Notes under the pieces: model-generated
Told to the model about the DNA's origin: nothing
Databases searched by the model: none
What the model saw: only the letters and a program-made list of their open reading frames with translations
Position numbers and translations under genes: made by a program
Origin: Advenella alkanexedens
GTDB lineage: Bacteria; Pseudomonadota; Gammaproteobacteria; Burkholderiales; Burkholderiaceae_B
DNA: 64,000 nucleotides
Assembly: GCF_019132845.1 (NCBI RefSeq)
Contig: NZ_JAHSPR010000005.1
Coordinates: 248,001-312,000, forward strand
Reading direction: 5' to 3'
Shown here: in pieces, positions 1 to 9,496 of the stretch
Position numbering within the stretch: the stretch's first letter is position 1
Layout: each line of letters starts with the position of its first letter

Positions 1-1
1 C

Positions 2-559
2 CTGTCCGCGCTGGAGAAATCCGCCAATCAGGCAGAACGTGCCGGTAAAATCATCAGTCGCATCCGTGAGTTTGTCAAACGAAGCGAGCCACGCCGTCAA
101 AGCACGCCCGTGTCCAAAATCATCGACAACACCCTGGATCTTGCCGAAATTGATGCCCGCAAACGCAGAATAAAAATCGAGGCCAATGTTCCCGATGATC
201 TGCCCAATGTCCTGGCCGACCCCATTCTTATTGAACAAGTACTGCTTAATCTGGTCAAAAACGGCCTTGAGGCCATGGTCAACAGCGAAGCCGATACACT
301 TTATGTCAATGCCTACCTTCATGACAAACAAATTGAGGTACGGGTTGTTGACCGCGGTCATGGACTGAAAGAACCCGAACGTTTATTTGAACCATTCTTC
401 AGCACCAAGTCAGAGGGGCTTGGCATGGGTCTCAATATTTGCAGAACAATTATTGAATCCCACCATGGAAGGCTCTGGGCTGAAACCAACCCCGAAGGCG
501 GAACAATATTCCGCTTTTTACTCCCCTGTGCTCCAAAAGAGCCAATCCAAGAACAATGA
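2..559 (+). CDS. Sensor histidine kinase, C-terminal part (cut by window edge)
   Basis: The frame is already open at base 2 and has no start in the window, so only about the last 185 residues of a longer kinase are present. Visible are the end of the dimerisation helix (ERAGKIISRIREFVKR) and a complete HATPase_c domain: N box NLVKNGLEAM, G1 box DRGHGL, F box FEPFFSTK and G2 box GLGMGLN. The helix sequence is typical of PAS-containing FixL/DctS-type kinases that autophosphorylate a histidine and pass the phosphate to a FixJ-type regulator; the histidine itself lies outside the window. The regulator gene follows after 16 bp, so the two form a two-component operon. The signal cannot be told from this part; C4-dicarboxylate sensing (DctS) is one possibility. 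Confidence 0.85.
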   Translation: MSALEKSANQAERAGKIISRIREFVKRSEPRRQSTPVSKIIDNTLDLAEIDARKRRIKIEANVPDDLPNVLADPILIEQVLLNLVKNGLEAMVNSEADTLYVNAYLHDKQIEVRVVDRGHGLKEPERLFEPFFSTKSEGLGMGLNICRTIIESHHGRLWAETNPEGGTIFRFLLPCAPKEPIQEQ

Positions 560-575
560 GTAAAGGATACAAACT

Positions 576-1181
576 ATGACAACAGACAATTGCACAATCT
601 TTATCGTCGATGACGACGAAGCCGTCAGGGATTCGTTACGCTGGTTACTGGAAGCCAATGGCTATCAGGTTCAGGCTTTTGAAAGTGGCGAACAGTTTCT
701 GGAAAGCTATGACCCATCGATAATAAGCGTTCTGATTGCAGACGTTCGCATGCCTGGCATGACAGGACTGGAGCTGCAGGAAGAACTGATCAAACGCAAT
801 GCTCCTCTTCCCATTGTTTTCATCACCGGTCACGGTGATGTTCCCATGGCCGTTTCAACCATGAAGAAAGGTGCTGTTGACTTTCTTGAAAAGCCCTTCA
901 ACGAAGCCGACCTGCGTGAAATCATCGCCCATATGGTGGTGCAGGCCCAAGACAAGGCATCGATTGCCGAACAGCAAAAAAATCATCAGGCACTACTTGC
1001 CCGCCTTACATCACGCGAGCAACAGGTACTTGGCCGGATTGTCGCCGGCCGGCTTAACAAGCAAATTGCCGATGACCTGAATATCAGTATTAAAACCGTT
1101 GAGGCCCATCGGGCCAATATTATGGAAAAACTCGAAGTAACCACTGTCGCTGACTTAATGAAAGTGGCATTGGCAAAGTAA
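576..1181 (+). CDS. FixJ/DctR-type response regulator
   Basis: This 201-residue protein has a receiver domain (residues 1-120) with acidic pocket VDDDE, phospho-acceptor D56 in ADVRMPG and conserved K106 in FLEKPF, followed by a LuxR/FixJ-type helix-turn-helix (about 141-200, LTSREQQVL...NKQIADDLNISIKTVEAHRA). It is a DNA-binding transcription factor activated by phosphorylation, and its partner is the kinase directly upstream. An AAAGGA ribosome site stands about 8 bp before the ATG. folD follows after 21 bp on the same strand, so read-through into folD is likely. Family membership is secure; the regulon is not visible. DctR for dicarboxylate transport is a reasonable but untested guess. Confidence 0.9.
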   Translation: MTTDNCTIFIVDDDEAVRDSLRWLLEANGYQVQAFESGEQFLESYDPSIISVLIADVRMPGMTGLELQEELIKRNAPLPIVFITGHGDVPMAVSTMKKGAVDFLEKPFNEADLREIIAHMVVQAQDKASIAEQQKNHQALLARLTSREQQVLGRIVAGRLNKQIADDLNISIKTVEAHRANIMEKLEVTTVADLMKVALAK

Positions 1182-1202
1182 TTAAATCGCAAGGACATTT
1201 GA

Positions 1203-2051
1203 ATGACTGCTCGCATTATTGACGGAAAAAAACTCGCCGAAACCATCAAACAGAATCTGGCTGAACGCATCAACGCACTGAAGGAAAAGAATATTATTCC
1301 CGGCCTTACCGTGATTCTGGTTGGTGATGATCCGGCTTCCCAGGTTTATGTCAGGAACAAAGCCAATACCTTCACCAAACTTGGCCTTAACTCCTCAGTA
1401 GAACAATACCCGGCAAGCCTAAGCGAAGAAGCGCTCTGTAACCGGATTCGCGAACTCAATAACGATCCATCCGTTCATGGCATTCTGGTTCAACTGCCCT
1501 TGCCTGCCAACCTGGACGCCAACAAAGTCATTGAAACCATCAGCCCGGAAAAAGATGTTGATGGATTTCATATCAGCAATGCCGGTGCGTTAATGACGGG
1601 CCGTCCCCTGTTCATTCCATGCACCCCTTATGGTGTCATGAAAATGCTCGAATCGGAAAATGTTGAACTTCGCGGTGCTGAAGCGGTCGTAATAGGGGCC
1701 AGCAACATAGTCGGCAAACCCATGGCACTGCTATTGCAAAAAGCGGGTGCCACCGTCACTATTTGCAACTCCAAAACCAAAGACCTTGCCGCCCATACAC
1801 GACGTGCAGATGTCCTTGTCGTGGCAACGGGTCGTCCCGAAATGATCACTGGCGACATGATCAAACCGGGTGCCATTGTCATTGATGTAGGTATCAACCG
1901 CGGTTCAGATGGTAAACTCAAGGGCGACGTAGAATTTTCTTCTGCCAAAGAGGTTGCCGGCGCAATTACTCCTGTACCTGGCGGCGTTGGCCCCATGACC
2001 ATTGTCATGCTGCTGGTGAACACCATCGAAGCAGCAGAACGTAAACTTTAA
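1203..2051 (+). CDS. folD: Bifunctional methylene-THF dehydrogenase / cyclohydrolase FolD
   Basis: FolD interconverts 5,10-methylene-, 5,10-methenyl- and 10-formyl-tetrahydrofolate with NADP+, supplying one-carbon units for purine and formyl-methionine synthesis in the cytoplasm. The 282 residues match the family length. Active-site features are visible: Y49 and K53 in [10 protein letters not shown]97 in VQLPLP, the DVDGF motif near 118-122, the nucleotide-binding [11 protein letters not shown] loop and the C-terminal [10 protein letters not shown] signature. The ATG follows an AAGGAC site. It sits 21 bp after the response regulator and 13 bp before prlC on the same strand, so the four genes may be co-transcribed. 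Nothing unusual in sequence. Confidence 0.97.
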   Translation: MTARIIDGKKLAETIKQNLAERINALKEKNIIPGLTVILVGDDPASQVYVRNKANTFTKLGLNSSVEQYPASLSEEALCNRIRELNNDPSVHGILVQLPLPANLDANKVIETISPEKDVDGFHISNAGALMTGRPLFIPCTPYGVMKMLESENVELRGAEAVVIGASNIVGKPMALLLQKAGATVTICNSKTKDLAAHTRRADVLVVATGRPEMITGDMIKPGAIVIDVGINRGSDGKLKGDVEFSSAKEVAGAITPVPGGVGPMTIVMLLVNTIEAAERKL

Positions 2052-2064
2052 TTTAGAAGAGTCC

Positions 2065-4119
2065 ATGAATAGCAATCCCTTATTAGCCCCTTTATCCGAA
2101 CTCATTGATTACAGTGCCATCAAACCTGAACACCTGGTTCCGGCACTGAGCAGCCTGCTGGACGATACCCGTCATGCCATTAATGAAATTGTTGAAAAGG
2201 TAAAAGAGCCAACATGGGATTCATTCATAGAACCTTTGGAATGTGACACTGCCCGCTTATGGCGGGCCTGGTCGGTAGCCGGTCATTTGAATTCAGTTGT
2301 CAACACACCTGAATTACGGGATGCATATAATGAAATGCTCCCCAAAATGACCGAGTTTTCAACCTGGATCGGCCTTAATAAAGACCTGTACCGGCAATAC
2401 CTGAAAATTTCACAAAGTAAGGCTTTCAAGAGCTTCACACCTACCCGCAAACGCATTATCGAACTGGCTTTGCGCAACTTCAGGCTGAGTGGCGTGGAAC
2501 TTGAGGGGGAAAACAAAGAGCGTTATGCCCAAATCAGCGAGCAAATCGCCTTAACCTCACAGAAATTTTCTGAAAACGCCCTGGATGCCGTCGATTCATG
2601 GGAATGGATCGTAACCGACGAAAAAGAGCTTGAGGGCTTGCCGCAAGACGCGATTAATGCCGCACGGCAAGCCGCACAGGCCGAAAACAAGGAAGGTTGG
2701 AAATTCACGCTTAAAATGCCGTCTTACCTGCCGGTCATGCAATATGCCAAAAGCCAGGCCTTGCGTGAAAAGCTATATCGTGGCTATGCCACCATTGCCT
2801 CCGAACAAGGTGATGCCCGCTACGACAACTCCTCCAACATTGAAAAACTGCTGGCCCTCAGAACCGAAGAAGCCCGCTTGCTGGGCTACAATGACTTTGC
2901 CCAAATGCAACTTGAAACCCGCATGGCTGACACTTCCTCCCAGGTTGTGGGCTTCCTGCGCAATCTGGCCGCAAAAGCCAAGCCCTTCGCTGAAAAAGAC
3001 GTGGCTGCTCTCAGGGAGTTTGCCAGCCAGTCACTGGGTCTGAATGAACTCCAACCCTGGGATTATGCCTATGTCTCTGAACAATTGCGTAAATCCCGTT
3101 ATGCTTATTCCGATGAGGAAGTCAAACAGTATCTGCCTGAACCCAAAGTGCTTAATGGATTGTTTTATGTCATTGGCACCCTGTTCAATGTTGAACTGGT
3201 TCCTTTCAAAGCCCCCGTCTGGCACGAAAACGTGGCGGTTTATGCCGTTAAAGAAAACAATGAACTGATTGGTTATTTATACACCGATCTTTATGCCCGT
3301 GCCGGCAAACAAAGTGGCGCATGGGTTGACAGCGAAAGAACCCGCCACTTGCAGGGCGAAAACCTGCAAACACCGGTGGTGTATTTAACCTGCAATTTCC
3401 CGCCACCACAAGACAACAAACCTGCTCTGCTCACGCATGATGATGTCATCACCCTGTTCCATGAGTCAGGTCATGCCCTGCACGCCCTGCTTTCAAAAGT
3501 TGATGAGCCAGCCGCCTCTCCATTCGCAAGTGTTGAATGGGATGCCATAGAACTGCCATCCCAATTCATGGAAAATTTCTGCTGGGAATGGTCTGTCCTG
3601 CAAAAACTGTCCGGTCACTGGGAAACCCAGGAACCGCTGCCCGAGTCTTTATACCAGAAAATGCTGGCTGCAAAAAACTATCAAAGTGGCATGCAAACCG
3701 TACGCCAGATAGAATTTGCCCTGTTTGACATGCTTTTGCATCAACGCACCAGTCAAACCTCTATTGCCGATGTACTGTCACTGCTCAATGAAGTGCGTCA
3801 AGAAGTGGCCGTTATCATACCGCCGGCTTGGCATCGTTTCCCGCATAATTTCTCTCATTTGTTTGCTGGCGGCTATGGGGCCGGTTACTACAGTTACAAA
3901 TGGGCTGAGGTGCTTTCCTCTGATGCCTATGGCTTGTTTGAAGAAAATACCCTTGACAATCAGGGGACGCTTAACCCCGTCATCGGCAATAAATTCAGGC
4001 AAGAGATCCTGGCGGTTGGCGGCTCACGTCCTGCCGCTGACTCCTTCAAGGCTTTCCGTGGCCGCGAACCCAGCCCTGAAGCGCTGTTAAGGCATTGTGG
4101 CATGACCGAAGCGGCCTGA
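2065..4119 (+). CDS. prlC: Oligopeptidase A (M3 family metallopeptidase)
   Basis: A 684-residue cytoplasmic zinc oligopeptidase of the M3A thimet/PrlC group, which cleaves short peptides such as leftover signal peptides. The zinc motif HESGH is at residues 466-470 (FHESGHALHAL), with the downstream third-ligand region ELPSQFMENF; the C-terminal FAGGYGAGYYSYKWAEV block is also characteristic of the family. Length equals that of E. coli PrlC (680). The start ATG lies 13 bp after folD with an AGAAGAG sequence before it. No signal peptide is seen, in line with a cytosolic place of action. The SCO1-type gene follows closely. Confidence 0.95.
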   Translation: MNSNPLLAPLSELIDYSAIKPEHLVPALSSLLDDTRHAINEIVEKVKEPTWDSFIEPLECDTARLWRAWSVAGHLNSVVNTPELRDAYNEMLPKMTEFSTWIGLNKDLYRQYLKISQSKAFKSFTPTRKRIIELALRNFRLSGVELEGENKERYAQISEQIALTSQKFSENALDAVDSWEWIVTDEKELEGLPQDAINAARQAAQAENKEGWKFTLKMPSYLPVMQYAKSQALREKLYRGYATIASEQGDARYDNSSNIEKLLALRTEEARLLGYNDFAQMQLETRMADTSSQVVGFLRNLAAKAKPFAEKDVAALREFASQSLGLNELQPWDYAYVSEQLRKSRYAYSDEEVKQYLPEPKVLNGLFYVIGTLFNVELVPFKAPVWHENVAVYAVKENNELIGYLYTDLYARAGKQSGAWVDSERTRHLQGENLQTPVVYLTCNFPPPQDNKPALLTHDDVITLFHESGHALHALLSKVDEPAASPFASVEWDAIELPSQFMENFCWEWSVLQKLSGHWETQEPLPESLYQKMLAAKNYQSGMQTVRQIEFALFDMLLHQRTSQTSIADVLSLLNEVRQEVAVIIPPAWHRFPHNFSHLFAGGYGAGYYSYKWAEVLSSDAYGLFEENTLDNQGTLNPVIGNKFRQEILAVGGSRPAADSFKAFRGREPSPEALLRHCGMTEAA

Positions 4120-4141
4120 TATCATTTTGGTACCTAACATA

Positions 4142-4759
4142 ATGATCAAGAAAACCTTGCTTTCATCGGTATTGGCAATGGCCTTGCTGCATTCTGTTCC
4201 TGCTGTCACGCAGGAACAGCCGCAAGCCAAACCCAGTGTGATTTACAAAATCACCGGCCGCCTTCCCGATTTGAAATTCAGTTTAAACGGCGCACAAGAC
4301 AAGACGATTACAGAAAAAGACGTCAAGGGAAAAGTGGTGCTTTTATTTTTTGGCTATGCCAGCTGCCCCGATATCTGTCCCACCACCATGGCACAGCTAT
4401 CAGCCGTCAAAAGCATGCTTGGTGAACAGGCCAACAATATCCAGATTATTTTTCTGAGCGTAGACCCACACCGCGATACGCCTGAAGTTTTGCAGGCATA
4501 CGTTGATGCCTTCGATAATGGTGCCATTGGCCTGACCGGCACCGAAAAACAAATTGCTGATATTGCCCGCCGCTATCGTGTCGCTTACCAAATAGAAAAA
4601 CCTCAACCAGGCAGCGATCCCAACAATTACGAAGTCATGCATGCACGTGGAATATATATCTTTGATGCCAATGGAAAAGTCCAGTTCTTGGCTTCAGACA
4701 GTGAAGAACCAGAAATGCTACTTGATAAAATCCGCGGTATCCTGCCCTCTTCCTCTTAA
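4142..4759 (+). CDS. SCO1/SenC-family copper chaperone / thiol reductase
   Basis: SCO proteins deliver copper to, or keep reduced the cysteines of, the CuA site of cytochrome c oxidase in the periplasm. The mature part carries the copper-binding CPDIC motif (C75-C79) and the distal histidine H167 in EVMHARG, all three ligands of the family, in a thioredoxin-like fold. A TTG at 4127 would extend the frame by five codons, but ATG 4142 gives a normal signal peptide (MIKKTLLSSVLAMALLHS) and is preferred; the resulting 205 residues fit the family. No strong ribosome site is visible. It lies 22 bp after prlC and 21 bp before the GST gene. No cytochrome oxidase genes are in the window, so its oxidase partner is elsewhere. 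Confidence 0.9.
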   Translation: MIKKTLLSSVLAMALLHSVPAVTQEQPQAKPSVIYKITGRLPDLKFSLNGAQDKTITEKDVKGKVVLLFFGYASCPDICPTTMAQLSAVKSMLGEQANNIQIIFLSVDPHRDTPEVLQAYVDAFDNGAIGLTGTEKQIADIARRYRVAYQIEKPQPGSDPNNYEVMHARGIYIFDANGKVQFLASDSEEPEMLLDKIRGILPSSS

Positions 4760-4780
4760 CTTTCTAAACCGGAGTCTATT

Positions 4781-5605
4781 ATGATCACTATTCATCTCCT
4801 GGAGTCTTCAAGATCTTTTCGTATCGTCTGGCTTTTGGAAGAGTTGGGGCTTTCATACCAAATAAGGCATCACCGCAGAAATACGGAAACCACGGAAGCG
4901 GAAACCTCATTGCAGGACATCCACACACTGGGCGTGGCACCTATACTGGATGACAATGGCTTAACCCTGATTGAATCTGGCGCAATTATCGAATACCTGC
5001 TTAACCACTACGACCGCAGTGGATTACGTCCACCGATTGCCTCGGCCGATTACAACCAGTACTCCTTGTGGATGCATTTTGCCGAAGGTTCTCTTATGCC
5101 TGCATTGTCCAAGCATCAGGCCCTGCTGAAACTGGGAACCACACGTGTGCCATTTTTTGCCCGCTCAATCCTCAAAAAGGCCGTCAATGGCAATATCCAC
5201 GCCAATGTTCTTCCGGAAATTGAAAAAAAACTTAATTTCATCGACACCGAGCTGGGCCAGCATGGCTGGTTCTGTGGCAGCCAGTTTACCGCGGCAGACA
5301 TTCAAATGTGCTATCCACTGGAGCTGGCTGAAGCCCGTGGCTGCATTACCGAAAACATGCAAAACATTCAATCTTTCCTGAGTGCGGTAAAAGACAGACC
5401 GGCCTATAAAATTGCCAAAGAAAAATCAGGCAATGTCACCTTGTCTTTGGATCACTCGGTCGCGGGTCACCATGAAGAGGATGACGCTGATGCCCACCAT
5501 GTATCGGCTAATAACAGTCACCATGACAACAGTAATGATCAGGAATCCACAACAGACCAACAAGACCGGCAGGCCGAAAAAAACGGAACCGATGCTAAAA
5601 ACTGA
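4781..5605 (+). CDS. Glutathione S-transferase with His/Asp-rich C-terminal tail
   Basis: Residues 1-80 form the thioredoxin-like glutathione-binding half (MITIHLLESSRSFRIVWLLE, the cis-proline VAPIL and the ESGAI motif), residues 90-212 the helical half (FTAADIQMCYPLE). The GST proper ends near 215, the normal family length. The last 55 residues (219-274) are unusual: seven histidines (225, 230, 231, 239, 240, 247, 248) among many Asp, Glu, Asn and Gln, with no hydrophobic core, so probably disordered and possibly metal-binding. A GGAG site precedes the ATG. The neighbour upstream is a copper chaperone, which makes metal handling worth considering, but this is inference. A terminator follows at 5703-5743. 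Confidence 0.9.
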   Translation: MITIHLLESSRSFRIVWLLEELGLSYQIRHHRRNTETTEAETSLQDIHTLGVAPILDDNGLTLIESGAIIEYLLNHYDRSGLRPPIASADYNQYSLWMHFAEGSLMPALSKHQALLKLGTTRVPFFARSILKKAVNGNIHANVLPEIEKKLNFIDTELGQHGWFCGSQFTAADIQMCYPLELAEARGCITENMQNIQSFLSAVKDRPAYKIAKEKSGNVTLSLDHSVAGHHEEDDADAHHVSANNSHHDNSNDQESTTDQQDRQAEKNGTDAKN

Positions 5606-5702
5606 GCGATCAAATATCGATGTCAATACAGATTCGCTAATACGCTTTAATGCAATCCCTATCCGGAAAACAGCCCTCAACACACATCAACCGGGCCAAA
5701 AC

Positions 5703-5743
5703 AAAAAATCCTGGCAAGCTGAAAAGCAGTGCCAGGATTTTTT
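5703..5743. terminator. Bidirectional rho-independent terminator between GST and livF
   Basis: A perfect 14-bp inverted repeat (arms 5703-5716 and 5730-5743) with a 13-base loop has an A-run at its left foot and a T-run at its right foot, so it can end transcription from both sides. It sits between the convergent GST (+) and livF (-) genes, where a two-way terminator is expected. Confidence 0.85.
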
Positions 5744-5783
5744 AACCATACCCAAGAATGCGCACCTGGGTAATACTTTTTGA

Positions 5784-6485
5784 TTAATGCCCTAAATAAG
5801 CCTTGCGCACATCATCATTCACCAGTAGATTAGCGCCCGTATCGGAAAGTACCACCTTGCCTGTCTCCATGACGTAACCCCGATCGGCAAGCTGCAAAGC
5901 CTTGTTGGCATTTTGCTCTACCAAAAAAACAGTCACCCCTTCCTCACGAATGGTTCTGATGATTTCAAAAATCTGGGCGATAATCAAGGGCGCCAAACCC
6001 AGCGTTGGTTCATCAAGAAGCAGCAATTGGGGTTTACTCATTAATGCCCGGCCAATAGCCAGCATTTGCTGCTCTCCGCCCGACATGGTTCCGGAGCGCT
6101 GGTTGGCACGTTCTTTAAGTCGGGGAAACAACTTGAAGACATGATCCAGACCCTCTTCGATCTCATGGGGTTTAAGATAAAAACCACCCATTTTCAGGTT
6201 TTCAACAACCGTCATGTCAGAAAAGACCCGCCTGCCTTCAGGTGAGATGGCAATACCCTTTTGCATGATTTTATGCGTGGACTCGTTGGTAATATCCTCG
6301 TCAAGAAAGGTAATGGAACCATTTCTGGCTCGCGGATTGCCGCAAACCGTCATAAGCAAAGTTGTTTTACCGGCGCCATTTGCCCCAATCAAGGTGACGA
6401 TTTCGCCCTGATTGACTTCAACACTGACCTCATCCAAGGCCTGGATCGCACCGTAATAAGTACTCACCTTTTCCAGTTTTAACAC
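5784..6485 (-). CDS. livF: Branched-chain amino acid ABC transporter ATPase LivF
   Basis: One of the two ATPases of the high-affinity leucine/isoleucine/valine importer, working at the inner face of the cytoplasmic membrane with LivG, LivH and LivM. The 233 residues contain Walker A GANGAGKTT, the signature MSGGEQQMLAIGRAL, Walker B LLLLDEPTLGL and the H-loop VFLVEQNA, all in LivF form. The start is GTG at 6485, directly abutting the livG stop, so translation is probably coupled. It is the last gene of livHMGF and is followed by the terminator at 5703-5743. Substrates other than branched-chain amino acids (amides, urea, aromatic acids) are possible in this family. Confidence 0.93.
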   Translation of the reverse strand: MLKLEKVSTYYGAIQALDEVSVEVNQGEIVTLIGANGAGKTTLLMTVCGNPRARNGSITFLDEDITNESTHKIMQKGIAISPEGRRVFSDMTVVENLKMGGFYLKPHEIEEGLDHVFKLFPRLKERANQRSGTMSGGEQQMLAIGRALMSKPQLLLLDEPTLGLAPLIIAQIFEIIRTIREEGVTVFLVEQNANKALQLADRGYVMETGKVVLSDTGANLLVNDDVRKAYLGH

Positions 6486-7253
6486 TTATTCTTCTCCCAG
6501 ATAGGCTTTAATAACACGCGGATCGGCTCTAACGACCTCAGGCTTGTCTGTCACAATGGGTTTACCATGCTCCATGACCAGGATGCGGTCAGAAATACCC
6601 ATGATCAAACTCATATCATGCTCAATTAAAAGAACAGACATATCAAAATCATTGCGTAACTGATTAATTAAATCCGCCAGATCTTTTTTCTCTTGCGGGT
6701 TCAATCCGGCAGCGGGTTCATCAAGCAAAAGCAAACGTGGCTTGGTAATCATGCAGCGCGCAATTTCAAGGCGACGCTGGTGCCCATAAGCCAGATTACC
6801 GGCCTCACGGTTGGCAAATTGCCGCAAACCCATGAAATCCAGCCACTTCACCGCATTGTTCAAGGCCTGTTTTTCAGAACGGCGATAAGACGGCAAATTC
6901 AGCAAACCCGGTAACAGACTGGATTTGATTTGTGTATGTTGTGCCACCAGCAGGTTTTCCAGCACCGTAAGATGCTTGAACAGACGCACATTCTGGAAAG
7001 TACGGACCAGACCATGCTGTGCAACCTTATGACTTGGATAACCGGCAATTGCCTTGCCATTTAGCGTAATGCTACCCGCAGTAGGTTTATAAAAACCGCT
7101 CACACAATTAAATACGGTTGTTTTACCGGCTCCATTAGGACCAATAATGGCAAAAATCTCATTTTTGCTTACATCAAAACTTACTGAATCGACTGCCAGC
7201 AACCCGCCAAACTGCATCATCAAGCCATTAACGCTTAATATTTTTTCACTCAT
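6486..7253 (-). CDS. livG: Branched-chain amino acid ABC transporter ATPase LivG
   Basis: The second ATPase of the Liv importer, 255 residues. Walker [13 protein letters not shown], an LivG-type insertion after it, the signature [15 protein letters not shown], Walker [14 protein letters not shown] and the switch histidine in LLIEHDM are present. The signature is the divergent form usual in LivG rather than LSGGQ. Its ATG lies inside the last codons of livM (8-bp overlap) and its stop abuts livF, the tight packing of an operon read from livH to livF. Confidence 0.94.
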   Translation of the reverse strand: MSEKILSVNGLMMQFGGLLAVDSVSFDVSKNEIFAIIGPNGAGKTTVFNCVSGFYKPTAGSITLNGKAIAGYPSHKVAQHGLVRTFQNVRLFKHLTVLENLLVAQHTQIKSSLLPGLLNLPSYRRSEKQALNNAVKWLDFMGLRQFANREAGNLAYGHQRRLEIARCMITKPRLLLLDEPAAGLNPQEKKDLADLINQLRNDFDMSVLLIEHDMSLIMGISDRILVMEHGKPIVTDKPEVVRADPRVIKAYLGEE

Positions 7254-8478
7254 TGGGAATCTCCACTTGCGGACGTTTTACCGGCAGCAAGCCTTGCGGG
7301 CGCCATACCATCATTAACACCATGACCAAACCGAAAATCAACATCCTGTACTCGGCAAACTGACGCGCCAATTCTGGCAATACCGTTAAGATAATGGCAG
7401 CCAGAATGACCCCAATCTGCGAACCCATTCCGCCCAATACCACAATGGCCAGAATAAGCGCCGACTCAATAAAGGTGAATGACTCGGGGTTGACCAACCC
7501 CTGGCGGGCAGCGAAAAACGCACCGCCCAGACCGGCAAACGTCGCACCCAGCGTAAAGGCTGACAATTTGATTCGGGTAGGATTCAGACCCAATGAACGA
7601 CAGGCGATTTCATCTTCGCGCAAGGCTTCCCAGGCGCGTCCAATGGGCATACGAACCAGCCGGTTGGACACAATAAGTGTAATAAAAGCCAGTACCAAGG
7701 CCATCAAGTACAGATAAATGACCACATCCATTGTACTGAACTTCCAGCCCATCAACTGATGAAAGGTTTGCGCGCCTTCCACAGAAGCTCTGCGTGTCAT
7801 TTCATACCCAAAGACAGTGGGTTTGGGTATGCCTGAAATACCATCGGGACCACCGGTAAATCCGTACAGATTAATTAATAACAGGCGGATAATTTCCCCA
7901 AATCCCAGCGTAACAATGGCCAGGTAATCGCCACGCAGACGCAAGACCGGAAAGCCCAACAGGAAACCAAAAAAGGCGGACATGACACCGGCTACAGGCA
8001 AAGCCTCCCAAAAGCCCCAGCCTGCCCAGTGATACAGCAAGGCATACGTGTAAGCACCAACAGCATAAAAGCCCACAAAACCCAGATCCAGCAAGCCGGC
8101 AAAACCCACCACAATGTTAAGGCCAAGCGCAAGCATGACGTAAATCAGCACCAGCGTGGCAATATCAACCTGACTGCGTCCACTGAAAAACGGCCAGATA
8201 ACAGCGACAACAAAAACCAGGCCCAACAACATAACACTGGATTTCGGATTAAGTGAAGGGACTCGGGGCAGATTGAAACGGACACCCGGTCTTTTCCTGA
8301 ATACATAGGGTTTTAACAATTGCACCACGAACACGATAGCCATTCCCCACAGCACAATGCTCCAGTGTGGCACGATCTCGGTGTTGATGCCCTTTCTTTC
8401 AAGCTGAAGCCCGAAAATGGGGACAATCATGATTCCTGTTAAAAGAGCTGCAAAAAATGCACTTTTTATATTTTTCAT
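7246..8478 (-). CDS. livM: Branched-chain amino acid ABC permease LivM
   Basis: A 410-residue integral membrane permease with about ten hydrophobic segments. The first ~90 residues (two membrane segments and a basic linker) precede the conserved core, as in longer LivM proteins; the core holds [20 protein letters not shown], the [16 protein letters not shown] block and the C-terminal [13 protein letters not shown] and PQGL motifs that contact the ATPases. It pairs with LivH to form the membrane channel. It overlaps livH by one base (stop/start TAATG type) and livG by eight, so all four genes form one transcription unit. Confidence 0.93.
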   Translation of the reverse strand: MKNIKSAFFAALLTGIMIVPIFGLQLERKGINTEIVPHWSIVLWGMAIVFVVQLLKPYVFRKRPGVRFNLPRVPSLNPKSSVMLLGLVFVVAVIWPFFSGRSQVDIATLVLIYVMLALGLNIVVGFAGLLDLGFVGFYAVGAYTYALLYHWAGWGFWEALPVAGVMSAFFGFLLGFPVLRLRGDYLAIVTLGFGEIIRLLLINLYGFTGGPDGISGIPKPTVFGYEMTRRASVEGAQTFHQLMGWKFSTMDVVIYLYLMALVLAFITLIVSNRLVRMPIGRAWEALREDEIACRSLGLNPTRIKLSAFTLGATFAGLGGAFFAARQGLVNPESFTFIESALILAIVVLGGMGSQIGVILAAIILTVLPELARQFAEYRMLIFGLVMVLMMVWRPQGLLPVKRPQVEIPNE

Positions 8479-9407
8479 TACACTTTTTCCACTTCGGGTT
8501 TACCCAACAAACCACTGGGCCTGAACAGCAAAATGAAAATCAGCAGGCCAAAGGCAACAATATCTTTATATTGGGAAGACAAATAAGCCGCCGCCATGGT
8601 TTCGGCCACACCCAATAAAAGCCCACCCAGAATGGCACCGGGTATGCTGCCAATTCCGCCCAGCACGGCAGCCGTAAATGCCTTGATGCCAGCAATAAAC
8701 CCGATAAAAGGATTAAGCTTGCCAATGGTAAGGGCAATCAGCACCCCTCCAACAGCCGCCAGCATAGCCCCCAGAATAAAAGTAAAAGAAATGACTTTGT
8801 TGGTATCAATACCCAACAGATTGGCCATGTGCATATCCTGGGAACAGGCCCGTGAGGCCCTACCCATTTTTGAGTTCTTGATATAAAAACTCAGGCCCAC
8901 CATGAGAAAGAAAACCACGGTAATAATAAGCAGCCTGGCGTAAGTAACCGTGACTGTAAAGTCTGACGCACCAACCGTAAACTGCAAAGCACCCGGAATA
9001 AGGTTGGGAACCGCCATGTCACGAGAGCCCTGACCAATGGCCACCCAGTTTTGCAAAAAGATGGACATGCCAATCGCTGAAATAAGTGCCACCAGCCTTG
9101 GCCCTCCCCGTACTGGCCGGTAGGCGATTCTCTCTACCGAGTAACCATACACCCCTGTCACCACCACGGCTATCAGGACCATGCAAAGAATGGTTATGGG
9201 GATAGGTACACCACTATTGACACCAATCGCAGACAATGTCACCAGACCGACATACCCACCAATCATGTAAATTTCACCGTGGGCAAAATTAATCATGCCT
9301 ATGATGCCGTACACCATGGTGTAGCCAATTGCAATTAATGCATAAATGGCACCCAGCGACAAGCCGTTGAACAGCTGCTGGATAAACTGAGGTAAGAACT
9401 CTTGCAT
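8478..9407 (-). CDS. livH: Branched-chain amino acid ABC permease LivH
   Basis: A 309-residue membrane permease with about eight hydrophobic segments, first gene of livHMGF. Characteristic are the N-terminal [20 protein letters not shown] block, [17 protein letters not shown], the cytoplasmic [13 protein letters not shown] loop (a LivH hallmark), GLLLGVAET and the C-terminal [10 protein letters not shown]. Start is ATG 9407. The 89 bp to yhhQ upstream holds no clear promoter that I could define; transcription may start there or continue from proC-yhhQ. The binding-protein gene is not adjacent; the only Liv-type one in the window is at 15563-16681. Confidence 0.94.
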   Translation of the reverse strand: MQEFLPQFIQQLFNGLSLGAIYALIAIGYTMVYGIIGMINFAHGEIYMIGGYVGLVTLSAIGVNSGVPIPITILCMVLIAVVVTGVYGYSVERIAYRPVRGGPRLVALISAIGMSIFLQNWVAIGQGSRDMAVPNLIPGALQFTVGASDFTVTVTYARLLIITVVFFLMVGLSFYIKNSKMGRASRACSQDMHMANLLGIDTNKVISFTFILGAMLAAVGGVLIALTIGKLNPFIGFIAGIKAFTAAVLGGIGSIPGAILGGLLLGVAETMAAAYLSSQYKDIVAFGLLIFILLFRPSGLLGKPEVEKV

Positions 9408-9496
9408 TTTTTTCTCGTTATACCAATAAAAGGAATTCCCAGAAGGATAGACAAAATCCGTAGCCGGGTAAACTCCTGAAAACCATTAGACAAGCA

